From Brassica napus (taxonomy: Eukaryota > Streptophyta > Magnoliopsida > Brassicales > Brassicaceae): DNA of 64,000 nucleotides. Location of the stretch: NCBI RefSeq assembly GCF_020379485.1, contig NC_063450.1, forward strand, positions 50,801,374-50,865,373. Direction: 5' to 3'. Of this stretch, positions 22,458 to 34,981 are shown in pieces. Made by a program: the position numbers and the translations under genes. Position 1 is the stretch's first letter. Each line of letters begins with the position of its first letter. Below the pieces are notes generated by a model, which made no database searches, was not told where the DNA came from, and saw only the letters and a list, made by a program, of their open reading frames with translations.

Positions 22458-25400
22458 GAATCTTTAGCCATGATATATGTAAAAATATACTATATTTTAA
22501 AAATATATTTGTTTCTGTTCGTATAGATTTTACTTCCTCTATTATCAAAATTATTTTAAGGAAAATGGTAACAAATTATTTATTAAGATCTTCTCATTAA
22601 TTTACAGTGAGGACTGACGTTGCAGACAACCTGGGACTTGGTGCCATTTATAGTTTTTTTTCAAGTTTTTTAAGAAAGTTTTTACCATTTATTTTTCCAC
22701 ACTAGCTCCCGCCAATAGCTTAATCTTCGTATTTTCGTTTTTCATTCCACTGGAACCTCTACATTATTGCAATCTTTTTCAATTCTTGAATTTCGTAACA
22801 GCTAAATGCAATTATATATAGTCAGTCCATGCATTAAAAACGTGATTTTAGGAGTTATTCCACATGTTATTATGGTCCTTGTAGTTTAGTATCAGTTTGG
22901 TGCGTCCTGAGGGTGCGTGAGAGAAACTAAGGACGATTACGTTATGAAAGATCCAAAGTGGGAAGAGAGACGACATGAGGAATCTTTGGATTGACAAAGA
23001 CAAACCCCGAGGTTTAGTGCAGTGTTCTTGGCCACTGTCCTCCATGGAGCCAAGTACTACTGACCAATCCACATATATTTTTATCCTTCTATTTAGATAC
23101 ATATATGCAATATATAAACCTCATCTTATTATAATTGATTATTATCTAGTAATTTGTACAAAGTAATTGGTTATGCGTATGTAATACTAGCTATTCTTTC
23201 AAAAAAAAATCTAGACGTAATAGCTGGTATATAATTACTCAAATCTAATAAAAATATATGCATAATATATGAACATGTCCAATTTACAGGTCATAACAAA
23301 GAATCCAAACGGAAGAGGCTTGGTTAAACAAAAACCAAGGACAAATATACATTCTAAAAAGAAGGGCAACCCTTCAAAGTAGCAAAACGTTGAAAGCTTT
23401 ATCACCATTAGAAATATATCATATACTATTTCTTTGATATACGTTGGTCATGGTGTATAGCTTTAAACTAAAGAGTTTATAAGCTCGAATTTTGATGGAC
23501 AAGTAAAGACTAGAGAAGGCAACCGCTTGAGCAATTATTTCTCATAAACAAGTTTAAGATAACATTAAAAATTACCATAACGTGTGAGTTTCGAGTTTCC
23601 CCAAGTTAATGTATGTCTTGTAGCAGAAGCTACATGGTCGCAACTCGTGAGTACCACTTAAGTCATTCTCGTGGACAGTCTTAGTTCACAAGCAAGAAAT
23701 GTTGGTCTTATTTGTGAAAGTGTATTAATAGTTTAAATATTTATCGTATTAGAGATCGAGATTTTCTCCAAATTGTGGACAATAAAATTGTTACAGCGAG
23801 TCAAAAGTATTTTTGCCGGCTATTCCTATAAGTAATTTTATTTGACAAACGTATTCCTAAGAATCTGATAGTCAAAATTTTGAATATGTTTTAAGTGTTA
23901 CTAATACTTTATCCGTTTCAAAAAGATATATTTTTTAGAAAAAAATTATTTCACAAAAAATAGATATTTTGTGTTTTCTATCAAAAACTTTAAATTTCAA
24001 AAAAATTAATTGATTTTATTAAATTATTATTGGTTAAAAGATATTGAAAATTGCAGAAAACAATACATTTATTATAGTAATTTAATGTATTTTCTTAATA
24101 TGTGTTTTAATATGTGTGAAAACTACTCGTTCCGGATACGAATGTAAGATGTTATAGCTTTTTTCTTGTATACTAATGCAGGATGTTTTGAGGTTTAATT
24201 AATGCATTTTGGTTTTATAAAAATGAAACTTCCAAGAATATATATTTATTTGTGCAAAAGTGATAAATGTATATGAGTAAAAGAAATTTCAAAGTCAAAC
24301 TATTAATGACTATTGCATGAAATTAACTATCGTACACATCTTACACCTGTGCAAAGAGTACTATTTATAGTCTTCTTACATACCATCACCTAATGTATCA
24401 CTTAGTAGAATTTCTTGGTGGACTTTTATTCAAATCAAACAAAGCTTCTCTTTCATTATTTTGAAATGGTAAATTTAAATCAAATCTGTGAAAAGCCATT
24501 GAGAAGTTTTAATTTGCATCAATCCATATTGCTAATATATATAGAAGATTAGTGAAATGCTCGTTTGGTTTTGGCTCCATTCTAAATTCGTTTTCGTTAA
24601 AAATGTGGCTCCAAAACTAACAAATTTCCAAAGTGTACAGTGCCTTTTGAGTAACCAAATTTATCTTGAAAAACAAACACATCTAGTAATAGCAAATAAT
24701 TATCTGGTCGGGTACATGCAACTTGTCTTTACTAGAGAATTTATTTGTCGTAGGTGATGCATTAAAACTCATTGTAGTGACAAAATTTATAGCAAATAAC
24801 TATTGTCTTAATATGTGTGAAATACATAAAACATCATACATTTAGATCCAGAAGGACTATATAAAGTCTATTTGTGAAACAGAGGAAGTGTATGCTTGTT
24901 CCAGCTGGAATGCCCATTGCCCACAAGCAGGGACAATCAATGGCGAAAATGGCCTTCTTTTGTGCCATAATTAAAACATGCAACAAAGCCAATGAAAACA
25001 ATTTGTTCAAATTATTTTGATGTAGAAATTTTAAATATTTTTGATTTGCTTCGATTTTGTTAAACGACCTTGAAAACGGATGCAATAAATGAATTTGAAA
25101 ACATGTTATCCCTTAAACCAAGCTGTCAAATGAAGCCAACTGAAGGCCATTAATGAATCGCATTAACATTGTACTAACATTAATGAATATAGTTAATGCC
25201 ATTACTGAGTAGATGCCAACAATATCTCGATTCCCTGATTCATTAAAGACAAAAATGGAGACTGATGATCGAAGATTGCCTCTACACTCAGTCTATAAGC
25301 AAGTTCTATCTTCATTCTCAACATTTTTTTATAAATCTAATTTAATAATGAATGGAACCTGGCATTCACCATGCTCTCTTGTGCACGAACTCTCCATCAC

Positions 25401-26783
25401 GTAAATAAAAATATTATTTTGCTAAGTTATGGAGACTTTGAAGATAGATTTGTAGTTAGTCAAATCACTGACACGTGTAGTTGTAATTGTTATATATTAC
25501 TTTGCATGCGTCTTCAGGCTTTTGCATGTTCGGATATTTAACAATGGTTAAAGCCCTCGGTCGTTTGCTAGATTTGAAAAAAAAAGTTTTGGTGATTCTT
25601 AGAAAATACTATAGAATGGTCCATGCTCGAAGTGATCGTGTAGTGGTTACTTGTGTTGCTTCCGGAGTTATTAGTCTGCCGTTTTTTCTTGGAAACTGAT
25701 ATTTTGATTTCTGTAATATTCCGTGTTTGTAGCATGAAGCGCATTGCGGTTAGTGGGTTAATATAATTTGATGTCTTAGTGGAATTAGATGTGAATAATT
25801 CTTAAATTTATGGGATATTTTAAGATAGTCGTATGCAAAAGCTTCAACATTTGGGTTTTCGAAATCAACAATGCATGTGCTTCGGCCGTAACTTGAAGCA
25901 CTATACTATACATGCACAACCGTGTTCAATGTCTGAAAAGAAAAACTACTGCCCATGTCCTTTTTTCATATGAGAAATGTATGGATCCCAACATTTATTT
26001 TTACTTGACTTAAATACTTAATCAAATATATTTTACCTCTGCAAGTAATCAACAAATTAATAATAATTATTTATATTTATTTGGTTTAAACTGTTTTACA
26101 TCATTCTTGTTTCATGATGTGTATATTTTACAATTCATTTATTATTGTAATTTCTATATATTTGAAGATTGTTTGCTAATGTTTTTTGTTTTGCCCATAT
26201 TTTTATCAAATAACTTTTTGGTTAATATTGTATCTTTTACCTTTGTTATGTTAATTTCTCACTTATAACTTTCTATCTACATTGTATTTATATATTTTAG
26301 TGAACATATATAAATAATAAAAATGTTTACAATCACTTATATTATAGTTTTGTCTCTTTGATAAAATTAATGTATATAAAAATTTGGATATATTTTTATT
26401 GGTATTTAACTATATTTAAGAAACTATATTTTCATAAACATTTTAAAATCTTGAAGAAGAGCTGGAATCATTTCATCAATAAAATCAATTAATGCACCCG
26501 TTGCCTCAGCTTTGACAGCATTGAAAGCCATTTTCAGATATACAAATAAAAGGGGAAAAAAATTTAAAATTACGATTAAGAATACTTTGATTCTAGAAAA
26601 AACCATATACACTATTAAAAGAAAATCGTTTGTTTGCGCTGTGCACAAATTTTATATTTTTTTTTTAAACAATTTTTTTTATATATTTTTGAATTTAAAT
26701 AACGTTTGGAGTTTTATAAAGACATTTGTATTGTAATCTATATGATATTTTACTATTTTTGAGCCAAAAAAATGATATTTTAC
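22458..26783. other. AT-rich intergenic region with degenerate repeats
   Basis: No gene was recognised in 4.3 kb. Around 23913-24240 there are two neighbouring stretches beginning TCCGTTTCAAAAAGATA and TTCCGGATACGAATGTAAGATG, of the kind found in dispersed Brassicaceae repeats. UBC9, expected here from Arabidopsis order, was not seen. Confidence 0.45.
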
Positions 26784-27570
26784 TATTTATTCATACTTAT
26801 CTGATAAAAATTGCTCAATATTTACTTAGAATATTCAATATTTTTTCAATAATTTCTGTGTTGAGGTGTTTCAAATATTAAACATACAATGACAGCTTGA
26901 ATTTTTCATTATAATTTCTTAAATTCGTGATCTAAAATTTCACCAGAAGACATTGTAATCCAACTATTCCAAATTTCCAACTGCATCAGTATTTCAAACA
27001 TAAAATATCAACCGGTTTCTATTTTTTCAATAATGTCTGTGTTGAGGTGTCTTCTTGTAGCTTGCTATGTATCTTTAAAGCATGTTGGCTGGGTTTTGTT
27101 TAGTGCTTATTGGACTCTTTTAAGGCTAAACCAATAAGGCTGAGGCCAACAATTTCTTATCATTTGTATTTTATTATTACTTTATATATATTGTTATACT
27201 TTTCTTTTTGTTAAACTAAATTGTATGTGAAAAGATTACATAATTTATCCTGATAAGTAAAAGGTAATCACGTGAAATTAAAACAAAATATAGCAATGAT
27301 TTTTATAATATATTAGTTGGTTAATATTACCAGATATACAATAAGCAATCTCGTTAGTGTGGACTATGATAAACAGTTTCGAAAAAGACTGATCTCGAAA
27401 AAGATTAACGGAATTTTAGATCACAAATTTAAGAAATCACAAAAAAAAAAAATTCAAGCTGTCATTGTATGTTTAATATTTGAAACACCTTAACAGATGC
27501 ATTATTGAAAAAGTATTGAAAACTCTAAGTAAATATTGAGCAAAATTTTTCAGATAAGTATGAATAAATA
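26784..27570. repeat. Inverted-repeat element with ~157-bp arms
   Basis: The left arm, 26784-26939, is matched by the reverse complement of 27412-27570. Both read TATTTATTCATACTTATCTGA, then CTCAATATTTACTTAGA, GTGTTTCAAATATTAAACAT and on to GATCTAAAATT. The spacer is about 470 bp and holds a third, partial copy of the arm at about 27020-27052. This fits a foldback or TIR-MITE-type element; no terminal duplication was found. Confidence 0.7.
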
Positions 27571-27824
27571 ATAGAAGATATATAAGACGAGTTTTTGATC
27601 TTCATGTACATTTATGTATTTATTCGTGTGAGATGGTATATTTTCAAGTTTTTTTTGTATTCAAAATATATAGGTTGAATATCCGTGTCCTCTCCTCCTT
27701 TTTCAAAAAAAACGTGATACTTACTATAAAATATAGAATTAAACCGAATAATACTGAATAATAAGAATTATTAAAATCTTAAAAATTCAAAAGACAACAA
27801 ATGCGAAATTAAAACATTTTTAAA

Positions 27825-28270
27825 CGCGATCAAAAGCTTCTTCTCTTGTGAACTCTATCTCAAATCTACATCAAGGAATACATATTAAACCAAAGAGAAG
27901 CAAAAATAAAGATGGAATAAGCGTGATTCGAAACCAAAGGCACAAAATTCTCAAATATTATAGTTCCTCTAAGACCGAACAAAGATGACTTTCGATCTAC
28001 AATAAGTTAAAATACACATCATGATTCAAAGTTTTCCACTCGAAAATGTACAAGATAATCTTTAAACTGATCCATATTCATAGATCTGGTAGAGATTATC
28101 TACAAAACAATAGCAAAATGGTGAAAGAGCAATATATACCTTGACATCTTTTGTGTTTGTGTGGTTGGAATGTTTCAGACAATAGCTCAAACGGTTTTAT
28201 ATGTGCTTGAAACCTAAAGCAAAACCCTAACCCAGATAATGGTCCCATTTCATTAGTTTTAATAGATTTT
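27825..28270 (-). pseudogene. Duplicated 5' end and promoter of the HSF-like gene
   Basis: 27825-28270 is a diverged copy of 34037-34500. On the minus strand it holds the first codons of the HSF-like gene (EFTREEAFDR) with the start codon changed from ATG to ATA, plus about 400 bp of upstream sequence. The frame is lost beyond the first dozen codons. It lies in the same relative order as the intact locus, being followed by SLAH2 fragments. Confidence 0.75.
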
Positions 28271-28530
28271 ATTGGCCTTAGATTTTGTCAATCGTGCACA
28301 AAAACAGGATATTCAAGAAACAAGATTTGTCTATCAATGATGAGCATGGTAATACGGATTACATGAGGAGGATTTCTTTCAAAGAGTTTATGCACGTCAA
28401 GATCAAATAAATAACACTACTGATATTTTAAAAGATTTCCCAAAGACTGTGACAACAACAATGAACGACGACTTGATCAGAGATATTACGGATCAAGAAA
28501 TTATTAATTACGGCAGTTCAAGCCCACAAC

Positions 28531-28826
28531 GGAAAGGTGATTTGTAGGGTTAGCAACTTTGGAGAGGCGACGTTGTCCACCAAACATCCCAGTCCATAAA
28601 TCTTCATCTCAAGAAACAAGACCGGAGCCATAAAGAATACAAAAGTATAGAGGGACTAATACCCTGAAGAGCGACAAACAATCTATCATCGGTTAGCGGT
28701 TCAGCTGTCGTTTGACCTTCCCTGACATGGTCCTGAATAGGTAACACCCCTTGTCGTGTGAATACCTAGAAGCTTCTTAGTCAAGAAACATGGAACCTCT
28801 CGCATAGACGGGGTGAAACGCCATCT
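28531..28826 (-). pseudogene. Collapsed SLAH2 pseudogene fragments
   Basis: 28531-28655 matches SLAH2 exon 2 (35858-35985), including the KIYGxWMxGGQRRLSKVANPTNH region. 28660-28826 matches SLAH2 exon 1 (36553-36777). The intervening exon sequence and intron are deleted, and small indels break the frame. This is a remnant of a tandemly duplicated HSF-like/SLAH2 block. Confidence 0.8.
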
Positions 28827-28971
28827 TTTACATGCTACTTGATATCTCTTAAGCTACTCAAAGAAGGATTCATGGTGTTACTTAATTAGTAGTGACGCAA
28901 AAAATCAGAAAGGAGTGATGAATGCAAAATTTAAAAGATAACAGAAAAGGAACATTTACGAGAATTACACC

Positions 28972-29467
28972 CAGGGCCGACTTCGAGGGGAAGCCACCCA
29001 AGCCAAGGATTAGGGCATCCAAATTAGTGGGGCATATTTAAAAAAAAAATATTAGTATATACATAAAAAGAAAATCTGTAGATTATTTTGTTAAAATATT
29101 ATCTATTGGACATATTTAGTTATAATAAGATTTGTCAAACTTTTTAAATATATTAGTAAATTTATATTTTAGATAATAGTTAAAACCCTAATTCTAAAAT
29201 AGAAACATAACAATTGAGACTGCTATGGTCGAAAAACTTGACTATAGGAGTTTAATGGATGATTTTGCAGGGAAAAATGCAAGAAGATCTATATTTCAGC
29301 AATAAGTGTTTTTATATCAATGTTTTTTATGAACATATTATGAAATTTGATTTTTTTAATGAAAATTTAAGTTATTTTTTATATTGTTTTGTGATCTTGA
29401 TAAAACATATATGAAGGCATAGTTTTAAATTTTGATTGGGGCAATATAAAAGGTTGGTCCGGCGCTG
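28972..29467. mobile_element. Non-autonomous hAT-like transposon (496 bp) with 8-bp TSD
   Basis: The ends are imperfect inverted repeats: CAGGGCCGAC at the left and CAGCGCCGGAC read from the right. It is flanked by a perfect 8-bp direct repeat, ATTACACC, at 28964-28971 and 29468-29475. CAG-type termini plus 8-bp duplications are hallmarks of hAT elements. The interior is AT-rich and codes for nothing. Confidence 0.8.
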
Positions 29468-29753
29468 ATTACACCAAACAGATTTTCAAGAGTTTCTGAA
29501 CTGACAGAGATTAAAAAAAGTTTACATTCTCTCATAATGTATTTTTATGAGTCAAAACATTATTTCATAAAGCCAGAATTCATTAAGACCCGATCATCAG
29601 AGTCCAACATGATGCTCAGCATTTGCAAAGTCCCATTTTTTACTTAATATTCATTAGTCATGAGAGCTTGCTTGCTTGCAAAACGTAATCAGTCCTCTTC
29701 TCCATGGCAGGATTTCGACTAAAAGCCTCCATACGCTCCCTAAATTTCTTAGT

Positions 29754-32700
29754 TTATGCAATCATCGCTGGCTTATGCTTTTCACTTATCTTCTTTATAA
29801 GCTCGGGTTTGCCTGCCACAAAATTTTCACTTGCAAATTCCACTTGTGATCCAGACACTGTTTTTGTAAAGCCCTACCAAAAAAAAAGTAAATACAGTAA
29901 ACATCGATCAAAGTGGATTCATATTTTTGTATGGAAAATAATCGTACAAACAAACTTACACATTCTTCAAGTAAATTGTAGGGGAAACAATAACAGGCAC
30001 ATCTTTGAGGATCCAGCACTATGAAACTCTTGCCATTGGGTCCCCACGAGATGAATGAGTTCGTTGCAGGATCATCTACCACTGAATATATATGTTTGAA
30101 GAGTTCAACGACCATCCCATAACTACGGAGCTCTTCCCAGTGGCGCTTTCGATCTAAAATTTAAAAGACAAAAAATAATACACTCATTAAGACCATGGAT
30201 AAGAACCCTACCAGCTCAAAGTCCAATATAGGATGCTCACCATTATCTTGTTTAAACCGCAACTCTATATCTTGTTTCACCCTTGCCACAAAGGGGTCGC
30301 ATATCTTTCCTAAACGTTGGGGTTGACCTCTCACAAAATCATCATTTGCATATTCCACTTGTGATCCAGAGACAGTCATTGTAAAACCCTACACAACAAT
30401 AACAACAACAAAAATCTATAACAAAATCATATATCCCACAGAACACTCCACTGCTGATCAGTTCTCTTCTAAAAGGGGAATGCGAGATTTCCGCGATTGT
30501 ATTCAGAGATGTTCGTTGTCTGACCTTCAATTCTGTGGTAATAGCTTCACTTGGTCCAACTCTCATGTATCCAAAAAATTGGACAGGATCTTGTGTAACG
30601 AAGAATGGATGGATAAATACCCGGAGTCTATTGGAGTCTTTGGTGATCCCGGAATTTCAGACCATAGCTCTTGCTGCGTTTTCTTAGACCAGCACAAACC
30701 TCCTCAGAAAAGACCATTCAAGTTCTTTGCTCACTTAAACAGTCACCCTGATTTCGAGAAACTCATATCCTCTTCCTGGAATGCTCTGCCATTTCATGGG
30801 TCGAGACAGCTATGCGTCTCAAAGAAGATGAAAGAACTGAAGGTTATTATTCGCTCATTCAGTAAAGAAAATTTTTGTGGCATTGAAACTCGAGTGCAAG
30901 AAGCTTTTGATGATCTTACAAGATGCCAGCAAGTAACCTTATCAGCCCCATCTACTGTCTCCTCAGAAGCTGAGCGCAAAGCACACTTTAAATGGCTTTC
31001 TTTGGCAAAAGCCGAGGATAAATTCTTGAGGCAACGGTCCAGGATTCAGTGGAATGTTGAGGGAGATGCACCCACAGCTTTCTATCATAGAGTCATAAAG
31101 ACAAGACAAGCTCAGAACCATATCGCTTTCCTTCTGGATGATAGTGATTACGTCATTGACTCTCTGCCGGAAATAAAACAGCATGCTGTAAATTACTTCA
31201 AGGAACTCCTAGGCGGCATGAATACTCCAACTACTTCTTCGCCATCTGCTATTGCATCGGTGATACAAGCAAGATGTTCCATAGATGCTATCGCTTCTCT
31301 CTCAGCTCCTTTCTCAGACCAAGAAATTCAAGGGGCGTTCTTATCCCTACCAAAGAACAAATCACCGGGCCCTGATGGATATCCAGCGGAGTTCTTCACA
31401 GGTAACTGGAAATCAGTGGGGCGTGATATGATTGAAGCTGTAAAGGAATTTCTAACCTCAGGTGAACTCCTTCAACAGTGGAATGCAACTATCCTAACTC
31501 TTGTTCCAAAAAAGGCAAATGCCAATCGTCTGAAAGAGTTTAGGCCAATATCATGTTGCAATACAGTCTACAAAGTGGCATCAAAGCTCCTTGCAAACAG
31601 ACTAAAGGCTCTTCTCCCGTCCCTGGTCTCCAACGCCCAGTCAGCCTTCGTACCGGGCCGTTTATTGGTTGAGAACGTGCTGTTAGCCACAGAACTTGTA
31701 GCAGGTTACAACTGGAAAAAAATATCTAAGCGATGTATGCTCAAGGTCGATCTCAGAAGGCTTTCGACACCTTAGACTGGGATTTTGTCTTGTTCACGCT
31801 AGAAGCTCTGGATTTCCCTCCAATTTTCAGAACTCTTATCAAAAAATGCTTGACAACGACTCACTTCTCTGTGGCAATCAACGGAGAGTTATGTGGATAC
31901 TTCAAGGGAACTAGAGGGCTTAGACAAGGTGATCCGTTATCTCCCTATCTCTTTGTCTTGGCTCTGGAAGTGTTTACACAAATGTTGAAGAGTAAATATG
32001 AAGATGGGTCCATTGGATATCACCCGCATACTTCGACAGTAAAGGTTACTCATCTATCTTTTGCTGATGATTTAATGATATTCTCAGACGGCATTGTCAA
32101 CTCTGTCAAATGCATTGCGGACACAATGGAAGCTTTTGCTCAGTAGTCGGGTCTGAGAATGAATAGAAGCAAGACGGAAATGTTTACAGCTGGCTTGAAC
32201 AATGTTGAAACCTTAAACCTCTCCAGCCTTGGTTTCACCATAGGTTCAATGCCTATCCGCTACTTAGGCTTGCCCCTGATGCATCGAAAGTTGAGGTTAT
32301 CTGATTACAGGCCATTGCTCGAAAAGATCTCAGGTAATTTTAATTCCTGGTCTGTCAAGGCTTTGACGTTTGCAGGGCGAAGACAGCTTATCTCTTCTGT
32401 TATGTATGGGATGATAAACTTTTGGGCGTCAGCTTTCATTCTCCCAAAAGGTTGCATAAAAACAATTGAAGGTCTATGCTCTCGCTTCCTGTGGGGTGGC
32501 AGTGAAACGAAAAAATGTATCTCAAAGGTCTCATGGAACATTGTTTGTCTTCCAAAGACTGAAGGGGGTCTTGGCCTGCGAGACATTGGTAGATGGAACA
32601 AAACATTATGTCTGAAGCTGATATGGTTCTTGTTCTCAAATGCTGATTCACTTTGGGCAGAATGGACCCGTGAATATCGTCTGAAAGGAGAAAACTTCTG

Positions 32701-34070
32701 GGCCATTGACGAAAGCAAGACTACTTCCTCAACATGGAAATCAATTCTTTCTCTACGAGGTCTTGCTTCCCGTTTTCTCAGACCGAAGTTGGGAAACGGC
32801 AGGATCATAAGCTTCTGGTATGATTTTTGGACTCCATTAGGGCCACTCTTTCACAGATTTGGGGATCGGGGTCCAAGAGAGCTCCAAATCCCAGTAACTG
32901 CAACTGTATCTGATGCTTGCAACAGAGCAGGATGGATTATCCGAGGTGCCCGTTCTGAGGCAGCTGAGGAACTTCACATCTACTTGACTTCCCTGCAACT
33001 ACCTTCGATATCTACAACAGAAGACGCATACGTTTGGGTTGTTGACGGTAAAGAACTCACAGATTTTTCCTCTAGCAAGACATGGAACGAGGTCAGAAAT
33101 AGAGGACGAATCCAACAATGGACAAATAATATCTGGTTCAAGGGCCATGTACCGAAGCATGCTTTCACTTCTTGGATAGCACATCAGGATCGCCTCCCTA
33201 CCAGGTCTCGCTTGGCCAGATGGGGTATGAACGTATCGCACCTTTGCTGTCTCTGCAACTTGCAAGAGGAAAACAGAGATCATCTCTTCCTGCGCTGTGA
33301 GATCAGTGAAGAAATATGGGATTTGGTGATGCAGAGACTCGGGTATCATCCTCTAGCATTCCACACGTGGACTGCTCTCTCTGATTGGTTATCTATGCGA
33401 GAAGCTGTCACAAGCCGAACGCTCAAGAGACTCGTCGCTCAAGCAACAATATCAAGCATCTGGACTGAGAGGAATAGACGTCTACATGATGGTGAAACTC
33501 GAAGTCCAGCAGCTATTTTCAAAATCCTTGATCGCTTCATAAGGGATACAATCCTGGGAAAAAGGAAACTAAAGCCCTTTATCCCACTTATGCAGCAATG
33601 GCTACGGTTTGAATAACATGCCGGTTCTTTAAATGCTTATGTTGACTCAGCTTTGTTTTATTTTTTTGTCCAAGGCTGACTCAAGCTTTTATCTAAAACT
33701 TTTTGTAAGCAATTACAAACTCTTCTCATATTAATATGAAATTCACATTTTGGCAAAAAAAAAAAAAAATCTATAACAAACTTTATGCTTATTTGAATAT
33801 TTGATAATAAGAAAAGAAAAAAAAAAGACTTACATAAGCTACAAATCTCTCCATGCTTAGAGCTCCCGAGTGGAAAAGAAAGGATTCGGTATATTCTAGG
33901 GGAAGAGGTCTATGCACTATGAGACTGTTGCCGTTGGGACCCCACAAGATCATTGAATCTGTTGAAGGATCATTCACAATCGCATATGCTTTTTTCAAGA
34001 AATAAAAGACCCTGTCTTTAATGTCTCTGAGTAGGGCGCGATCAAAAGCTTCGTCTCTTGTAAACTCCAT
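29754..34070 (-). CDS. HSF-domain-like protein with two tandem half-degenerate winged-helix units
   Basis: Four exons join perfectly in frame: 34070-33834, 30388-30241, 30153-29960, 29873-29754, giving 232 residues. Each half of the protein resembles a heat-shock-factor DNA-binding domain: unit 1 has VNDPSTDSMILWGPNGNSLIV, then GFTMTVSGSQVEYANDDFVRG; unit 2 has VVDDPATNSFISWGPNGKSF, then GFTKTVSGSQVEFASENFVAG. Both units are interrupted by a phase-0 intron just before the GF motif, the same place as in true HSF genes. The recognition helix (normally SSFVRQLNTY) is degenerate in both units, and there is no oligomerisation or activation domain, so sequence-specific HSE binding is doubtful. Intron 1 contains a LINE in opposite orientation. 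I cannot name an ortholog. Confidence 0.7.
30426..33765 (+). mobile_element. LINE-type non-LTR retrotransposon, 5'-truncated, two ORF lesions
   Basis: It begins inside the endonuclease domain (HSTADQFSSKRGMRDFRDC, FTWSN, ISDH) and carries a reverse transcriptase (FRPISCCNTVYK, QSAFVPGR, RGLRQGDPLSPYLF, catalytic LSFADDLMIF), then a zf-RVT region (LPTRSRLARWGM, CCLCN...HLFLRC) ending at 33616. The frame is broken once by a 1-bp loss in VDL(Q)KAFDTLDW near 31752 and once by a TAG at 32144. A poly(A) tail ends the element. The 15-bp target duplication AAAATCTATAACAAA is at 30411-30425 and 33766-33780. It sits in intron 1 of the HSF-like gene on the opposite strand. Truncation and two lesions make it non-autonomous. 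Confidence 0.92.
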
Positions 34071-34981
34071 CTCAAATCTACATCAAGGAATACATATTAA
34101 ACCAAAGAGAAGCAAAATCAAAGATGAATAAGCATGATTCGAAACCAAAGCCACAAAACTCTCAAATACTATAGTTCCTCTGAGACTGAACAAAGATGAC
34201 TTTCGATCTACAATAAGACAAAATACACAGCATGATTCAAAGTTCCTCACTTGAAAATGTACAAAACAAATTGAATCATATCAAAGATCTGGTAGAGCAA
34301 ATCTACAAAACAATAGCAAGATGGTGATAGAGCAGCAATATTTACCTTGGGATGTTTTGGGTTTGTGTGGTTGAAATGTTTTGTGTTTATGTGGGTAAAA
34401 TATCTCAAACGGTTTTATATGTGCTTGAAAGTTGAAACCATAAACAAAACCCTAACCCATATAATGGGCCCATATGATTATTTTAATATTTTATAGGCTT
34501 TTTTTTTTTAACAATGTCAAAAAAATTTTTGCTAAAAAGACTGTCACATGTACTTTCAAATTAGATAAAAACACTGTCATACTTTCAAATTAGATAAAAA
34601 ATTGTGTCCTGATAAATGAAGAGAAATGCAACTAGGAAAAAGAAATGCACAAAGACGTTCGAATAAAGAGCTCTCCGGAGCCGCCGAAAAACAAAATGGA
34701 AACCAAAATATCCATCACAGTCTTCGCCAAGGTGGGGCTTGCACTTGGTATTATAACATTCAAGAAAACTATTCGTCTTGCTAAACCCTGCGTCATGCTC
34801 TGGTCAAAGACATGAGAATCAAAGATGGTACTTGTGAGAGTGAAACTCCCCAGCTTAAGTCTAACAAAAGCAGCAACATTGTCACAGACTAGATCCTTAT
34901 TTTTCCTGTATATTATCAATTGCTTAATACTTTGCTTCACACCTCTAAGCTGAATCATTGGTCTAACTAAACCATGTAACA
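34071..34981. other. Promoter of the HSF-like gene and 3' flank of SLAH2
   Basis: 34037-34500 is the intact counterpart of the duplicated piece at 27825-28270. The remainder lies directly downstream of the SLAH2 stop codon; I see no separate gene in it. Confidence 0.5.
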
